Shown: positions 25,807-35,319, counted from the stretch's first letter. The stretch: 64,000 nt of DNA from Opitutales bacterium (GCA_022824405.1 JAJDZZ010000021.1:1-64000); one strand, 5' to 3'. Notes: generated by a model not told the origin, from the letters alone. Numbers and translations are program-made.

Positions 25807-28800
25807 GTGAAGAGGGACATTATTATTTCCTTGTCATGGTCTGTATTTTTTCAGTTTGGGAATCAGGTCAATGCGCAATCGACTATGCAGGAATGGGTGG
25901 AATTCCTGGAGCAGAAAATGATCGAACGGCAGGTAGGAGGCGGTTTCTACGAGATTTCTCCTGAGGAAACGGGGTACGACGATTACCAGTCAGCCTTGGA
26001 TTCGGCCCAGGAATTTGCCAACAGGGGCCTGGAACGGTACGAGGAATACAATATCGAATTGAATGAAGGAGGCGCCGTTGTCGGTGGGGAAGCGTTGGGG
26101 GGATTCGGAAGACTGATGGGGACCTTTTACGGATTGGGTCTAGCCCTGCATCTGTCTCCCGGACCGGAGAACGAGGAAAGAGCCCGCAATTTCATCAAAT
26201 GGCTCCGGTGGGCGGGCCTGGACGAAGACAAAATTGAAGAGGAGGAAAATTATCGAGGGATTCTGGGTCGGGCAGCCTTCCTGACGCGTTCGGTGATGGA
26301 TGCGGGGGATTTGGCCCATTTCCGCACTCTGATATTTGGAAGCTTACCCCTCCAGGCCGACAACTCGCAGGGGGGGATTGAAAAGAACCTTTATATAACC
26401 GAAAACGGTATAGGCCAATTCGATCGTGCGACCGGGTTTCGCCAGGCCGATGTCTTGCGCCAACATAGCGGGTCCTTATTGCCGGGAATTCTGATGCTTC
26501 CCCACGAAACGGAGGAGGAACTTGAAATCAAGCTGGAGTACCTCGACCGGGCCAAGGCCACCATCATTTTTGGGGCTACTCCGGTTTCGGGCGTTCGCGC
26601 TTTTCTAAAACCCGACTACACGGGAAACCACCATAAGTACCACTATACCTCGGCCTACGTGCCCCAGGCCGCCGGCGCTTTGGCGGGAATGACGGAATTC
26701 CTCCAGGGAACTCCCTGGCAATTATCGGAAGAAGAACTGGATGCAATAAAGGGATATAGCCGGGAGTTGTTTTTCTATGCCCATTACGACCGTGTTCCCG
26801 ACGGCTTGAGCGGCCGGGGCAGACCGGATATTGGAATGGTGGGGGAATGTTACTTTTTATTACCCTTGGCCGCGATGTCGGGTGAGTTGCCCGATGAGGA
26901 GTTGTTGCAGGTTATGGCTAACACTTATCAACCCGGATTTGCCACTACCTACATGCCTGACAATCGCCTGAATCAAAGAGGGTTTCCGGGTTATGTGGCG
27001 ACTATGGCGCGGGCGCGGCAGGAAATCGAAAAGCGGAATATTGAACCGCGCATCATCAGCGGCGTTCGTTCCTATCCTTACAGTCCGGCCATGGCCATGA
27101 AGCGCGACAACTGGACTGCTTTTGCCAAGGGCATGAGCAAGTGGTGGTGGTCTTATGAAGGAGGCATCACGGCGAGCAATCCCCAAGGGATTTACGGTAT
27201 CTACAAGAGCCACGGAGCCCTGGAAATCCGTTACAACGATCCTTTAAACCCCACCGGAGGAGCCACTCGGAATCCGATGACGACTCAAGGGAAGGACATG
27301 TCCCACCGCGATGGTTCCACCACCCCCGCCCGCACGGACGTTGATATGGTCGATGACGTCATTACTTCCAGGATGAGAATCGACTCAACCTCCGTGGGCG
27401 GGGTTGAACTGAATAAGGAACACGGAATTTTCATGTTTGACCTGAAAAATACCCCATCGGACATGAAGGACCCGGGCCTGGAGGCACGCAAGAGCTACTT
27501 TTTTTTGGGCGATCGCATCATAATGCTGGGTGACAACATCCGTTCCCAATCGCCCAAAAACTACCCGGTCCACACTACCCTCTTCCAGAATTACCTGAAT
27601 CAGGAAAACCGGGAAAACAGCCCGATTTTCATAAACAGCGCTACGGCCGTCACGGCGGATACCTATACCTACGATCGGCCCCAACTGGCGGACAGCCATG
27701 CGCTGTTGGATTCCTATGGAACTGGTTACTACGTGCCGCCGGGGCAACATTTGCACGTCGAGCGCAAGATTAGCGAATGGCGGCTGAGGTTTACTCTGGA
27801 TAAAAGCGGGAGTACGGAAGAGCGGCAGCAAGAGGCCTTGGCCGCACCCAATACCCAGGCTTACCGTTCTTTGGCGTGGTTGGACCATGGCATAAACCCG
27901 CAAGGGGATGACTACGAATACGTGGTGTTGCCGGGAAAGGACTTCAACGCGGTGGACAGTTTCCGGCGGAAACAGGATCTGGGACAGGTCTACGAAATAA
28001 GGGAAAAAAGCGCCCGGGCCCATATCGTTCACGATCTGGAAAACGACCTCTGGGCCTATGCCCTCTATGACGACTACGACTCCCGGGAAAACGGACCGCT
28101 GAAGGCGGTGAATATCGATAAGGTTCTTCCCCACCGACACGAAACGGTGGAGGCCAATCCCGGATACGCGGTATTGATCGACAGTAGCGCTTCCAATGCC
28201 TTGAATTTAGCCGTCAGCTACCTGGACCTCCGGATGGCAGGCGATTACAACCCGCGTTACACCTTCAGGAATTTGGGTCCCAATGGAATCCGGGAACACT
28301 ACGGCAGCGCCCCGGTGGAACTGAATGTGGTTGTGCAGGGAATTTGGCAGGTTGTCGACCAACAAGCCGATCTCCTGAATTTCCAAATCCAAGGTAACAC
28401 GACGATGTTGTCGGTTTATTGTATCGATGGTCGAAGTGTTAATTTAAAGCTGGTGGAATTTAAGGATACTGACCAGGACGGCTTGGACGATTGGTGGGAG
28501 TCCCATTATTTCGGAAATCCCATCGATGTTCGGGCCGGTTATAACCAGGACCCCGATGGGGATGGTCAAAATAACCTAATCGAGTACGCCATCGGTGGAA
28601 ATCCAACGGATGCCAGCGATGCCTTACATTTCCGGCCCATCATCGACCTTTCGGACGACTCCGTGGTGAATCTCATTTTCCGCCGGCGCTCGGACTATGA
28701 GAAACGCGGTCTAAAATATATGGTTGAACGGAGCGATAATCTGGAGGCCGATTCCTGGACGACCATGGAGGTGATTGAAACAAGAGTTGAGCCTTTGAAG

Positions 28801-28887
28801 TATGGTTTCGAAAGGGTAATCAACTCAATTCAATCCAGTTCCAATATCCGCACGTTTGCCCGGCTCAGGATTGTTTTCCCCGATTAA
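25807..28887 (+). CDS. Polysaccharide lyase family 8 (chondroitin lyase-like)
   Basis: A secreted lyase of 1026 residues that should cleave uronic-acid-containing glycans such as chondroitin or hyaluronan by beta-elimination. A signal peptide ends at QVNAQ. The alpha/alpha toroid carries TGNHHKYHYTSAYVPQAAG (about 272-290), the position of the catalytic His and Tyr in PL8. The beta-sandwich portion contains WWWSYEGGITASNP, YKSHGALEIRYNDPLNPTGG, and GDRIIMLGDNIRS followed by HTTLFQN, all typical of chondroitin lyases. The last 140 residues start with DTDQDGLDDWWE, a calcium-binding thrombospondin-type-3-like repeat. The start codon is GTG. Exact substrate is unknown; the nearby sulfatases favour a sulfated one. 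Confidence 0.88.
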   Translation: MKRDIIISLSWSVFFQFGNQVNAQSTMQEWVEFLEQKMIERQVGGGFYEISPEETGYDDYQSALDSAQEFANRGLERYEEYNIELNEGGAVVGGEALGGFGRLMGTFYGLGLALHLSPGPENEERARNFIKWLRWAGLDEDKIEEEENYRGILGRAAFLTRSVMDAGDLAHFRTLIFGSLPLQADNSQGGIEKNLYITENGIGQFDRATGFRQADVLRQHSGSLLPGILMLPHETEEELEIKLEYLDRAKATIIFGATPVSGVRAFLKPDYTGNHHKYHYTSAYVPQAAGALAGMTEFLQGTPWQLSEEELDAIKGYSRELFFYAHYDRVPDGLSGRGRPDIGMVGECYFLLPLAAMSGELPDEELLQVMANTYQPGFATTYMPDNRLNQRGFPGYVATMARARQEIEKRNIEPRIISGVRSYPYSPAMAMKRDNWTAFAKGMSKWWWSYEGGITASNPQGIYGIYKSHGALEIRYNDPLNPTGGATRNPMTTQGKDMSHRDGSTTPARTDVDMVDDVITSRMRIDSTSVGGVELNKEHGIFMFDLKNTPSDMKDPGLEARKSYFFLGDRIIMLGDNIRSQSPKNYPVHTTLFQNYLNQENRENSPIFINSATAVTADTYTYDRPQLADSHALLDSYGTGYYVPPGQHLHVERKISEWRLRFTLDKSGSTEERQQEALAAPNTQAYRSLAWLDHGINPQGDDYEYVVLPGKDFNAVDSFRRKQDLGQVYEIREKSARAHIVHDLENDLWAYALYDDYDSRENGPLKAVNIDKVLPHRHETVEANPGYAVLIDSSASNALNLAVSYLDLRMAGDYNPRYTFRNLGPNGIREHYGSAPVELNVVVQGIWQVVDQQADLLNFQIQGNTTMLSVYCIDGRSVNLKLVEFKDTDQDGLDDWWESHYFGNPIDVRAGYNQDPDGDGQNNLIEYAIGGNPTDASDALHFRPIIDLSDDSVVNLIFRRRSDYEKRGLKYMVERSDNLEADSWTTMEVIETRVEPLKYGFERVINSIQSSSNIRTFARLRIVFPD

Positions 28888-29037
28888 TCCATGGGTGGCT
28901 CCATTGATCTCGATCCGGGAAAGGCCGGCTTTTGCCGGATCAATGGCAAAGGTGGACCAGTAGTTTTCCGGTTACTTGCTTGCGGTGGAGCGGGTATGTT
29001 TGAAGATCGTAGCATGGTTTTGCGCAAAACGGTTTTT

Positions 29038-29484
29038 ATGAATCAAAACATTCCCCTTTTCGTCTTTGCCTTGTTTTTGGCAAGCAACGCTTTTGGCGGG
29101 GTTTCTCCGGTTAACAAGTCCGTCCTGAGCAAGGTCGCCGTCAAAGGCTATGACCCGGTTGCCTATTTTACCTCGGGAAAACCGGTCAAGGGGGACAGGC
29201 AGTTCACGTTGGAGCACCTCGGGGCCAAATGGAGGTTTTCCAGCAAGGAGAATTTAGACCTTTTTCAAGCAGACCCGGAAAAATACGCCCCCCGTTATGG
29301 CGGCTATTGCGCTTGGGCCGTATCGCGTGGCTATACCGCAAACATAGACCCGGAGGCCTGGAAAATAGTCGATGGCAGGTTGTACCTGAATTATAGCAAA
29401 GCGGTTCAGTCGCGGTGGGAAGAAGAGATTCCGGCCAATATTGAAAAAGCGGATGCCAACTGGCCCAAGTTGTTGGAAGAATAG
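29038..29484 (+). CDS. Secreted YHS-domain protein
   Basis: A 148-residue exported protein with a YHS domain, a small fold found in proteins that handle copper or other heavy metals. I chose ATG 29038, which gives the signal peptide NIPLFVFALFLASNAFG. The domain reads VAVKGYDPVAYFTSGKPVKGD, WRFSSKENLDLFQADPEKYAPRYGGYCAWAVSRG, and ends DGRLYLNYSKAVQSRWEE. The Tyr-Gly-Gly-Tyr-Cys segment is usual for the family. The preceding 150 bp contain a GATCCGG/CCGGATC stem close to the PL8 stop, possibly a weak terminator. It is followed 13 bp later by the convergent ABC permease gene. Confidence 0.85.
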   Translation: MNQNIPLFVFALFLASNAFGGVSPVNKSVLSKVAVKGYDPVAYFTSGKPVKGDRQFTLEHLGAKWRFSSKENLDLFQADPEKYAPRYGGYCAWAVSRGYTANIDPEAWKIVDGRLYLNYSKAVQSRWEEEIPANIEKADANWPKLLEE

Positions 29485-29497
29485 GGCATAATTCTTT

Positions 29498-30295
29498 CTA
29501 TCTGTTTTCGAACCGCTCGAAGTGGGGACGGGCCCGTTTATCGAACAGGTTGGATGCGGTAAGGTAGATGGCGGCTATCATACCAAAACCGGTTCCGGCG
29601 GCAATCATCACCCAGATCATGATCTGATATTTTACCGCTTCGGTGGGAGGAGCCCCCGCCAGAATTTGTCCGGTCATCATTCCGGGAAGGCTTACGATAC
29701 CCGCCGTGGCCATGGAGTTGATGACGGGAATCATGCCGCCCCGCAAGGCATCGCGGATAAGACCTCCGAGGCTCTCCCAAATTGTCTCACCGAGCATGAG
29801 ACGCTGTTCCACGATTTGGCGGTTTTGAAACAGGCTGGTGGTCAGTCGATCCATCCCCACGCTGATGCCGGTCATGGTGTTGCTCAACACCATTCCGAAT
29901 AAGGGAATGGCGTATTGGGGAAGGTACCAGGGATCCGGTCGAATGACCAAGGTCAGCCCAAAAAGAGTGAGAGCGAAGGAAGAAATCATCAAAGTAGCGG
30001 TCCCCACCCGCAAGGTCCCCCACCCTTTCAAGCGGTATTTTTGCCTGGCCATGATTTCAAAACTGGCGACCCCCAACATGATGAAACTAATAGAGGCAAT
30101 GAGCCAGGGACTGCTTTGGCCGAAAACAAACTTGAGGACCAACCCGACCAGACTGAGCTGCAACACGAGCCGCACCACTGCAATGACGAGGGGTTTGGTC
30201 AGTTGCAGTCGTTGCAGGCGCAAGACGACGGCCAGTAGGGCCACCGGAATCAAGGCGATGGCCACGTCGATATAGGACAGGGGAATGGTGGTCAT
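29498..30295 (-). CDS. FetB-like ABC transporter permease
   Basis: An inner membrane permease of 265 residues from the UPF0014/FetB (YbbM) family. In E. coli FetAB exports iron and relieves oxidative stress. The sequence starts with YIDVAIALIPVALLAVVLRLQRLQL, followed by VVRLVLQLSLVGLVLKFVF. The signature QKYRLKGWG and GMVLSNTMTGISVGMDR region follow, then FQNRQIVEQRLMLGETIWE and the family-typical PGMMTGQILAGAPP. Six or seven transmembrane helices are apparent. The start codon overlaps the ATP-binding gene by 4 bp, so the two form one operon. Substrate assignment rests on homology only. Confidence 0.88.
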   Translation of the reverse strand: MTTIPLSYIDVAIALIPVALLAVVLRLQRLQLTKPLVIAVVRLVLQLSLVGLVLKFVFGQSSPWLIASISFIMLGVASFEIMARQKYRLKGWGTLRVGTATLMISSFALTLFGLTLVIRPDPWYLPQYAIPLFGMVLSNTMTGISVGMDRLTTSLFQNRQIVEQRLMLGETIWESLGGLIRDALRGGMIPVINSMATAGIVSLPGMMTGQILAGAPPTEAVKYQIMIWVMIAAGTGFGMIAAIYLTASNLFDKRARPHFERFENR

Positions 30296-30900
30296 TGCGG
30301 TGTCATTTCCTTACCTAGTTGTTTCCGCTCCATGACCGCCCTGCGGTTTGCCACCCTTTCCAATTGTTCCCCGCTATGGGAAACCCAAATGGCCGTTCCC
30401 TTCATCTCCTTGAGGTACTGCAAAACGACACCCTCCAATCGCAACGCGTTTTCCCGATCCAGGTTGGCGGTCGGTTCGTCCAGCAACAAAACACGGGGCT
30501 TGCGGGTAATGGCCCTGGCCAGGCAGAGACGTTGTTTCTCACCGGAAGACAATTGGGAAACGGACCAGGAGGCGACTTCCTTCTTCAGGCCGTATTGGGC
30601 CCAATCCACGGCATTGGCCTCAACCGCGAAATGTTGACCGACCGTTTCGTGCCACCACTGGGCTTCGGACGGGACCAGCATGACCTGCTTTCTCCAATCG
30701 GGTCCCGAGTGACGGTCGCGGGGAACGCCGTTCAGAAGAACCTGGCCGGATGATTCGATCAAATCGGCCACCGCCTTCAAAAAGAGGGTTTTACCGGAAC
30801 CGGATTCCCCCCGGATACCGAACACCTCACCCGATTCCAGACGCAGATGAAATGGACCGTAATCGAGGAAGGAGAGGCCCTTTATTTCCAACTTTGGCAT
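30292..30900 (-). CDS. FetA-like ABC transporter ATP-binding protein
   Basis: A compact ABC ATPase of 202 residues, the usual size for FetA/YbbL partners. Walker A is GESGSGKT near residue 33. The signature is LSSGEKQRLCLARA and Walker B is VLLLDEPTANLD. The H-loop His is in IWVSHSGEQ. It is encoded directly upstream of the FetB-like permease with a 4-bp overlap and has no other partner, so it should energise that permease. Upstream lies a repeat-rich gap of 163 bp, which also separates it from the divergent sulfatase gene. Confidence 0.9.
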   Translation of the reverse strand: MPKLEIKGLSFLDYGPFHLRLESGEVFGIRGESGSGKTLFLKAVADLIESSGQVLLNGVPRDRHSGPDWRKQVMLVPSEAQWWHETVGQHFAVEANAVDWAQYGLKKEVASWSVSQLSSGEKQRLCLARAITRKPRVLLLDEPTANLDRENALRLEGVVLQYLKEMKGTAIWVSHSGEQLERVANRRAVMERKQLGKEMTPQ

Positions 30901-30940
30901 GACGAACCAGTCCCTAGAATCCGTACGGCTCTAACCATCC

Positions 30941-31020
30941 GGATCGTGATTGAGATCGAGTGAGGATCATGATCGGGATTATGGAGGAGAGATCAAGATC
31001 ACGATCACGATGGAGATTAA
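30941..31020. repeat. GATCACGAT-type repeat cluster
   Basis: The stretch contains at least eight overlapping GATC words in variants of GATCGTGAT, GATCATGATCGGGATTA and GATCACGATCACGATGGAGATTA. The same word, often as ATTAATCGTGATC, appears at 6267-6280, 40243-40262, 44588-44603, 50697-50712, 50823-50841 and 56960-56982. It lies in the divergent gap between the FetA-like and sulfatase genes. A protein-binding function is possible, but the word mostly travels with other repeat modules. Confidence 0.55.
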
Positions 31021-31063
31021 GGGAGCGCTGGACAGCTCATTCCGATTCGTTCAACAATAAACC

Positions 31064-32557
31064 ATGGCAAAGAAAGTAAGTATTTTTCCGATAATTTACC
31101 TGTTTGCCCTCCCGCTTTGGCTGGCAGGCAACACGTCGCCCAACATCGTTCTCCTAATGGGGGACGATCACGGTTGGGAGGAGACGGCCTATAACGGCCA
31201 CCCCTATTTGCATACCCCGATCCTGGATGAGATGGCAGCTTCCGGTCTGCGTCTGGATCGCTTTTTTTCCGCATCGCCGGTTTGTTCGCCCACCCGGGGT
31301 AGCGTCATTACCGGGCGGCATCCCAACCGCTACGGGACCTTCACCCCGAACTGGTCGATTCGCCCGGAGGAGATAGGCATCGCCCAAATAACAAAAGCTG
31401 CCGGTTATCGGTCCGGGCACTTTGGAAAATGGCACGTGGGTCCGGTAAAATCCGACTCGCCGACCAATCCCGGGGCCATGGGGTTCGACGAATGGCTCTC
31501 CCACGACAATTTCTTTGAAATGGATCCCTATCTCTCGCGCAATGGCGGACCTCCGGAGCGGTTCAAAGGGGAAAGTTCGGAGATTTTGATTGAGGAAACC
31601 ATTCGGTTCATCGGTGAAGCCAAACGTGATGACACTCCTTTTTTGGCGGTGGTCTGGTTCGGTTCTCCTCACGAACCCTATATTGGATTAAAAAAAGATT
31701 TGGACCTCTACACCGATTTGCCCGCCCATTACGGGGAAAGGTCGGTCAAGTTGACCAGCCTTGAAACGGGGCGTTCGACCCAGAGGCCTTTTGACGAAGT
31801 CTTGCAGGAACGATATGCTGAGATTACGGCGATGGATCGAGCCATCGGGCAGTTGCGCGATTATTTGGCGGAAGAGGGATTGCGGGAAAATACCCTGGTC
31901 TGGTACTGCGGAGACAATGGGATTCCGACCAGTGGCAATATCGACACTCCCTTTCGCGGGCAGAAGGGGAATGTTTACGATGGCGGCATTCGCGTGCCCG
32001 GCATCATAGAATGGCCTCAACGCATAAAAGCTCCGCGCCAGAGCAACCTGATCTCAGTGACCAGCGACATTTTTCCCACAGTTTGCCAACTGGTGGGTCA
32101 ATCCCTACCCAATCGTCCCATCGATGGCCTCAGTTTACTTCCATTGATCGAGGGTGAATGGTCCGAACGTCCCGCCCCGATCTTCTTCTGGAATTTTACA
32201 AGAAATTTTGAGGAAGGCGCGGAGCCCTACATCGATCCGGAACTTCAGAAGGGCACCACACCATTGGTTAAACAGATGAATGGAATCTACACGCGGGTCT
32301 TTCGCAATTTCCACTACCGGGAGATCGAAGAGAAAGATTTCGAAGGTCCGCGCGCGGCTTTGGGCAATCGATACAAGCTGGTCATCCATGAAAAGAAGGA
32401 TGGTGAAATGCTTCGGGAGTTGTTCGATGTGATACTCGATCCGGTAGAGGAGCGTGATCTTTCGGGGGATTTGCCAGCGCTTGTCAGTACAATGGAAAGC
32501 CAGCTTCTCGATTGGCAACGCTCAACCCTCAACAGCCTGACCGGGGCCGATTACTGA
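31064..32557 (+). CDS. Sulfatase, arylsulfatase-like
   Basis: A third secreted type I sulfatase, 497 residues. The signal peptide is MAKKVSIFPIIYLFALPLWLAG. The metal-binding motif NIVLLMGDDHGWEETAYNG leads to the modification site CSPTR in PVCSPTRGSVITGRHPNRYG. GKWHVGP and CGDNGIPTSGN follow as expected in arylsulfatases. The C-terminal portion has LFDVILDPVEERDL, the usual end of the family. It lies 5 bp before the ProA-like gene and may be transcribed with it. It differs from the other two sulfatases in having Thr rather than Cys or Ser at the fourth motif position. Confidence 0.92.
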   Translation: MAKKVSIFPIIYLFALPLWLAGNTSPNIVLLMGDDHGWEETAYNGHPYLHTPILDEMAASGLRLDRFFSASPVCSPTRGSVITGRHPNRYGTFTPNWSIRPEEIGIAQITKAAGYRSGHFGKWHVGPVKSDSPTNPGAMGFDEWLSHDNFFEMDPYLSRNGGPPERFKGESSEILIEETIRFIGEAKRDDTPFLAVVWFGSPHEPYIGLKKDLDLYTDLPAHYGERSVKLTSLETGRSTQRPFDEVLQERYAEITAMDRAIGQLRDYLAEEGLRENTLVWYCGDNGIPTSGNIDTPFRGQKGNVYDGGIRVPGIIEWPQRIKAPRQSNLISVTSDIFPTVCQLVGQSLPNRPIDGLSLLPLIEGEWSERPAPIFFWNFTRNFEEGAEPYIDPELQKGTTPLVKQMNGIYTRVFRNFHYREIEEKDFEGPRAALGNRYKLVIHEKKDGEMLRELFDVILDPVEERDLSGDLPALVSTMESQLLDWQRSTLNSLTGADY

Positions 32558-32562
32558 GTGTT

Positions 32563-34053
32563 ATGAACAAGATTGAAACGGTAAACCATTTGGAAGCGGG
32601 AACGAGCGTCCTTTTCGGCGGGGACAAACGCGTCCGCATCGACGCCGGATTGGCGGCCAGATTCCAACCCGGCGACAGTCTGGAAATCGCCCCGAAGACG
32701 GGCGAACTCTTGTATATTCCAGCCCGGGAAAAAGCCATTGCCCGAGGGGCGGTTTCCCGCGCGCTCAAGGCATTTGAAAGCATGCGATCCGTTTCGGACC
32801 GGGCCATAGAGGGTTTTTTCGGCGCTTTTGCCGAGGGGTTGGCCGACGATAGGGTGTGGGATCGAGTGGTTGAGGTGAACCGGGCCGACGTAGCCGATGC
32901 CAAGGCCCGGGGTCGTTCCACCGTTCGGCTGGAGGCCAATGAGAAAATGCGCCTCGGTATGATCGAGGGCCTGAGGGGATGGATTGAAGCGCCCTCCCGA
33001 CGAGGCCAGATCCTGGAGACGGTGAAGCATGAAGGATTTCGAGTGGAGTTGATCGGAGCCGCTCTGGGAGTGGTGGCATTTATTTTTGAAGGGAGGCCAA
33101 ACGTATTGGCGGATGCCTGTGGGGTGATTCGCGGGGGCAATACGGTGGTTTTTCGCATTGGAAGGGATGCCCTGAAAACGGCCAAAGCTATCATGGATCT
33201 GGCCTTGAACCCCGCCTTGGAGAAAGCCGGGCTGCCCTCGGGCGCAGCCACCCTGGTGGAGAGTTCCTCGCACGCCTCGGGTTGGGCCATGTTTTGCGAT
33301 GGGCGCCTGTCCCTGGCAGTGGCGCGCGGGTCCGGCCATGCGGTGGAAACGCTCGGGTCCCTGGCCCGCCAGGCCGGGGTGGCCACCAGTCTGCACGGGA
33401 CGGGCGGGGCTTGGATCATCGCCTCGGAAAAGGCCGATGCCCAGACCTTCGGAGAAGCCGTTTACCGCTCGCTCGACCGAAAGGTCTGCAACACCTTGAA
33501 CACCGTATGCCTGACCCGTGCCGTTGCGGGTGAATTGTTTCCGGTATTGTGTAAAAACCTGCAGAAGGCGGCCGACCGGCGCGGGCATCCCTGGAAGATG
33601 CACCTCTCCAGGCATGACCGAGGTCTTGTCGAGCCGGAGGACCTCGGTCGCGTTGTCGGGATCGCCCGGGCCGAGGGTATCGTTCAGGAACACCAGATCG
33701 AACTCATCGACCTCGAGGATATCGGGAAAGAGTGGGAGTGGGAAGGTTCTCCCGAGATCGCACTGACCCTGGTCGATTCGGTGGATGAGGCGGTGTCCCT
33801 GTGCAATCGATACAGCCCTCAGTTCGTGGGTTCGCTCATCAGTGAGGACGCAACGGAACAGAAGCATTTTTACGAGTCCCTGAACGCGCCGTTCGTGGGC
33901 GACTCCTTTACCCGTTGGGTAGATGGACAATACGCCTTGAGAAAGCCCGAACTCGGCCTATCCAACTGGCAGAACGGGAGATTGTTCGGGCGCGGCTCCA
34001 TCCTCAGCGGCGACAGTGTATTCACCGTCCGAACCCGCTACATACGGGAATAA
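32563..34053 (+). CDS. ProA-like gamma-glutamyl phosphate reductase with N-terminal extension
   Basis: An aldehyde dehydrogenase-superfamily protein of 496 residues resembling glutamate-5-semialdehyde dehydrogenase (ProA), which reduces gamma-glutamyl phosphate in proline synthesis. Conserved elements are LGVVAFIFEGRPNVLADACGVIRGGNTVVFR, VARGSGHAVETLG, and the catalytic cysteine in RKVCNTLNTVCL. ProA is normally about 415-430 residues. Here about 70 extra residues at the N-terminus contain VLFGGDKRVRIDAGLAARFQPGDSLEI, a beta-rich segment. The protein may therefore be a ProA paralogue with a different acyl phosphate substrate. No proB is adjacent. I took ATG 32563, which leaves 5 bp after the sulfatase stop. 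Confidence 0.75.
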   Translation: MNKIETVNHLEAGTSVLFGGDKRVRIDAGLAARFQPGDSLEIAPKTGELLYIPAREKAIARGAVSRALKAFESMRSVSDRAIEGFFGAFAEGLADDRVWDRVVEVNRADVADAKARGRSTVRLEANEKMRLGMIEGLRGWIEAPSRRGQILETVKHEGFRVELIGAALGVVAFIFEGRPNVLADACGVIRGGNTVVFRIGRDALKTAKAIMDLALNPALEKAGLPSGAATLVESSSHASGWAMFCDGRLSLAVARGSGHAVETLGSLARQAGVATSLHGTGGAWIIASEKADAQTFGEAVYRSLDRKVCNTLNTVCLTRAVAGELFPVLCKNLQKAADRRGHPWKMHLSRHDRGLVEPEDLGRVVGIARAEGIVQEHQIELIDLEDIGKEWEWEGSPEIALTLVDSVDEAVSLCNRYSPQFVGSLISEDATEQKHFYESLNAPFVGDSFTRWVDGQYALRKPELGLSNWQNGRLFGRGSILSGDSVFTVRTRYIRE

Positions 34054-34093
34054 AACGATATTGCGGCCCGGTTGGGCGGGGGGAAGAGTTGGT

Positions 34094-35260
34094 TCAATCC
34101 TCCCGGTTGATATACCAGACGGCGTTGTCGGATTGGCGACCGGCCAGAAGAATGTCGAGGCGGTCATCCTTATTCAGGTCCACCGCCTTCAGGTCATAGG
34201 CTTCCTGTCCCGTGCCGACGTCGATATCGTAACCCCGAAACCTGCCTTCCCCCTGATTTTCGTACCAACGGACGATTTTCTCTGAAAAAGAGGCCGTGGC
34301 GACGTCAAGGTCACCGTCGGAATCGAAATCTCCCACGTCCAGGGCATGGCAATCGGAAATGGCCCCATCGATAGTGTTAAGGTTCCAATAAGGTCCTTTG
34401 AACCAGTGCAAACCGGTTCCATGCCCGTTACTGCTCACCACATCCCACCTGCCATCGCCATCGATATCGGCGATCCGAGCATTGGTCACACCCTCCTGTT
34501 CCGCGATGAGGTTATCGTTCCATTTGCGGTATAGGGAAGGCGGGTTCTTGTACCAGGAAAGCTCATTTCCCCGTGAATGCCCCACCACTACGTCGGGTTT
34601 GCCATCGTAGTCGAGATCACCGATGTCCATGTAATGGGGGCGGACGGCTGCGGTGCCGCTGGCGATCATATGGCGAACGAATTTTCCCTCAAAATTCTCG
34701 TACCAGGCCACGGAGTCCTTGAAGTTTCCCTGAAAGCTGTTTCCCACCACGTCGAGCAGGCCGTCGCGGTTCAGGTCGCCCAAGGCCAGGCCGTGACAAC
34801 CGTGCAAATCCAAGTCGATGGGATGCCAATTCAACTTCCGGCCCAGTTCACCGTTATTTTCAATCCAGGCTACGGAAAAATCGACAACCCCTTTCGGTTT
34901 CCTGGCCTTTTCGCGGCGGGCCCGTTTTTCTCGGTAATCCGTCCAGGGGGAGATTCCCCGGGCCACCACGAAATCGAGGTCGCCATCCCTGTCCATGTCC
35001 CCGGAAACCGCATAGAGCAGGGCCCCTCCCCCGGTATCCCAAAGTACCTGGGCCCGTTGGTTTTCCATGGGGTTTAAAACGATGAAAACGTTGACCTCTC
35101 CGGTCGCCAGAATGTCGAGATTTCCATCGCCATCGAAGTCTGCGGCATCTATTCCCCGCGTTTGTTCACCCAGGGCCGCCTGGTATTTTTGCCAGGAAAT
35201 ATCTCCCTTGAGCGCGGCGGCGGACAACAGAAGAACGGAGACCAAAAGAGTTCGGACCAT
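34094..35260 (-). CDS. Secreted FG-GAP/VCBS repeat protein
   Basis: An exported protein of 388 residues made almost entirely of FG-GAP repeats that should fold as a seven-bladed beta-propeller. The signal peptide is MVRTLLVSVLLLSAAALKG. Seven calcium-binding loops of the type DxDxDGxxD are visible: DFDGDGNLD, DMDRDGDLD, DLNRDGLLD, DLDYDGKPD, DIDGDGRWD, DFDSDGDLD and DLNKDDRLD. The last lacks one glycine. Such proteins often bind surfaces or glycans, but no function is known for this one. It lies downstream of the efflux operon, 59 bp after the MacB permease stop, and could be co-transcribed with it. Confidence 0.88.
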   Translation of the reverse strand: MVRTLLVSVLLLSAAALKGDISWQKYQAALGEQTRGIDAADFDGDGNLDILATGEVNVFIVLNPMENQRAQVLWDTGGGALLYAVSGDMDRDGDLDFVVARGISPWTDYREKRARREKARKPKGVVDFSVAWIENNGELGRKLNWHPIDLDLHGCHGLALGDLNRDGLLDVVGNSFQGNFKDSVAWYENFEGKFVRHMIASGTAAVRPHYMDIGDLDYDGKPDVVVGHSRGNELSWYKNPPSLYRKWNDNLIAEQEGVTNARIADIDGDGRWDVVSSNGHGTGLHWFKGPYWNLNTIDGAISDCHALDVGDFDSDGDLDVATASFSEKIVRWYENQGEGRFRGYDIDVGTGQEAYDLKAVDLNKDDRLDILLAGRQSDNAVWYINRED

Positions 35261-35319
35261 TGTTTTGATTGAATGGTAAGGTAAGGGAGCAAAAAGGAAG
35301 AGTGGAGTCAACCCCGTTC

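Noticed and set aside
30941-31020. GATCACGAT cluster considered as a CRISPR array or an origin
   Set aside because: There are no fixed-length spacers, no cas genes and no dnaA or other origin landmark; the words overlap and vary.
32551-33930. A 459-residue minus-strand frame opposite the ProA-like gene
   Set aside because: It lies fully antisense to a gene with clear aldehyde dehydrogenase motifs; the long frame follows from the codon bias of the GC-rich sense strand.
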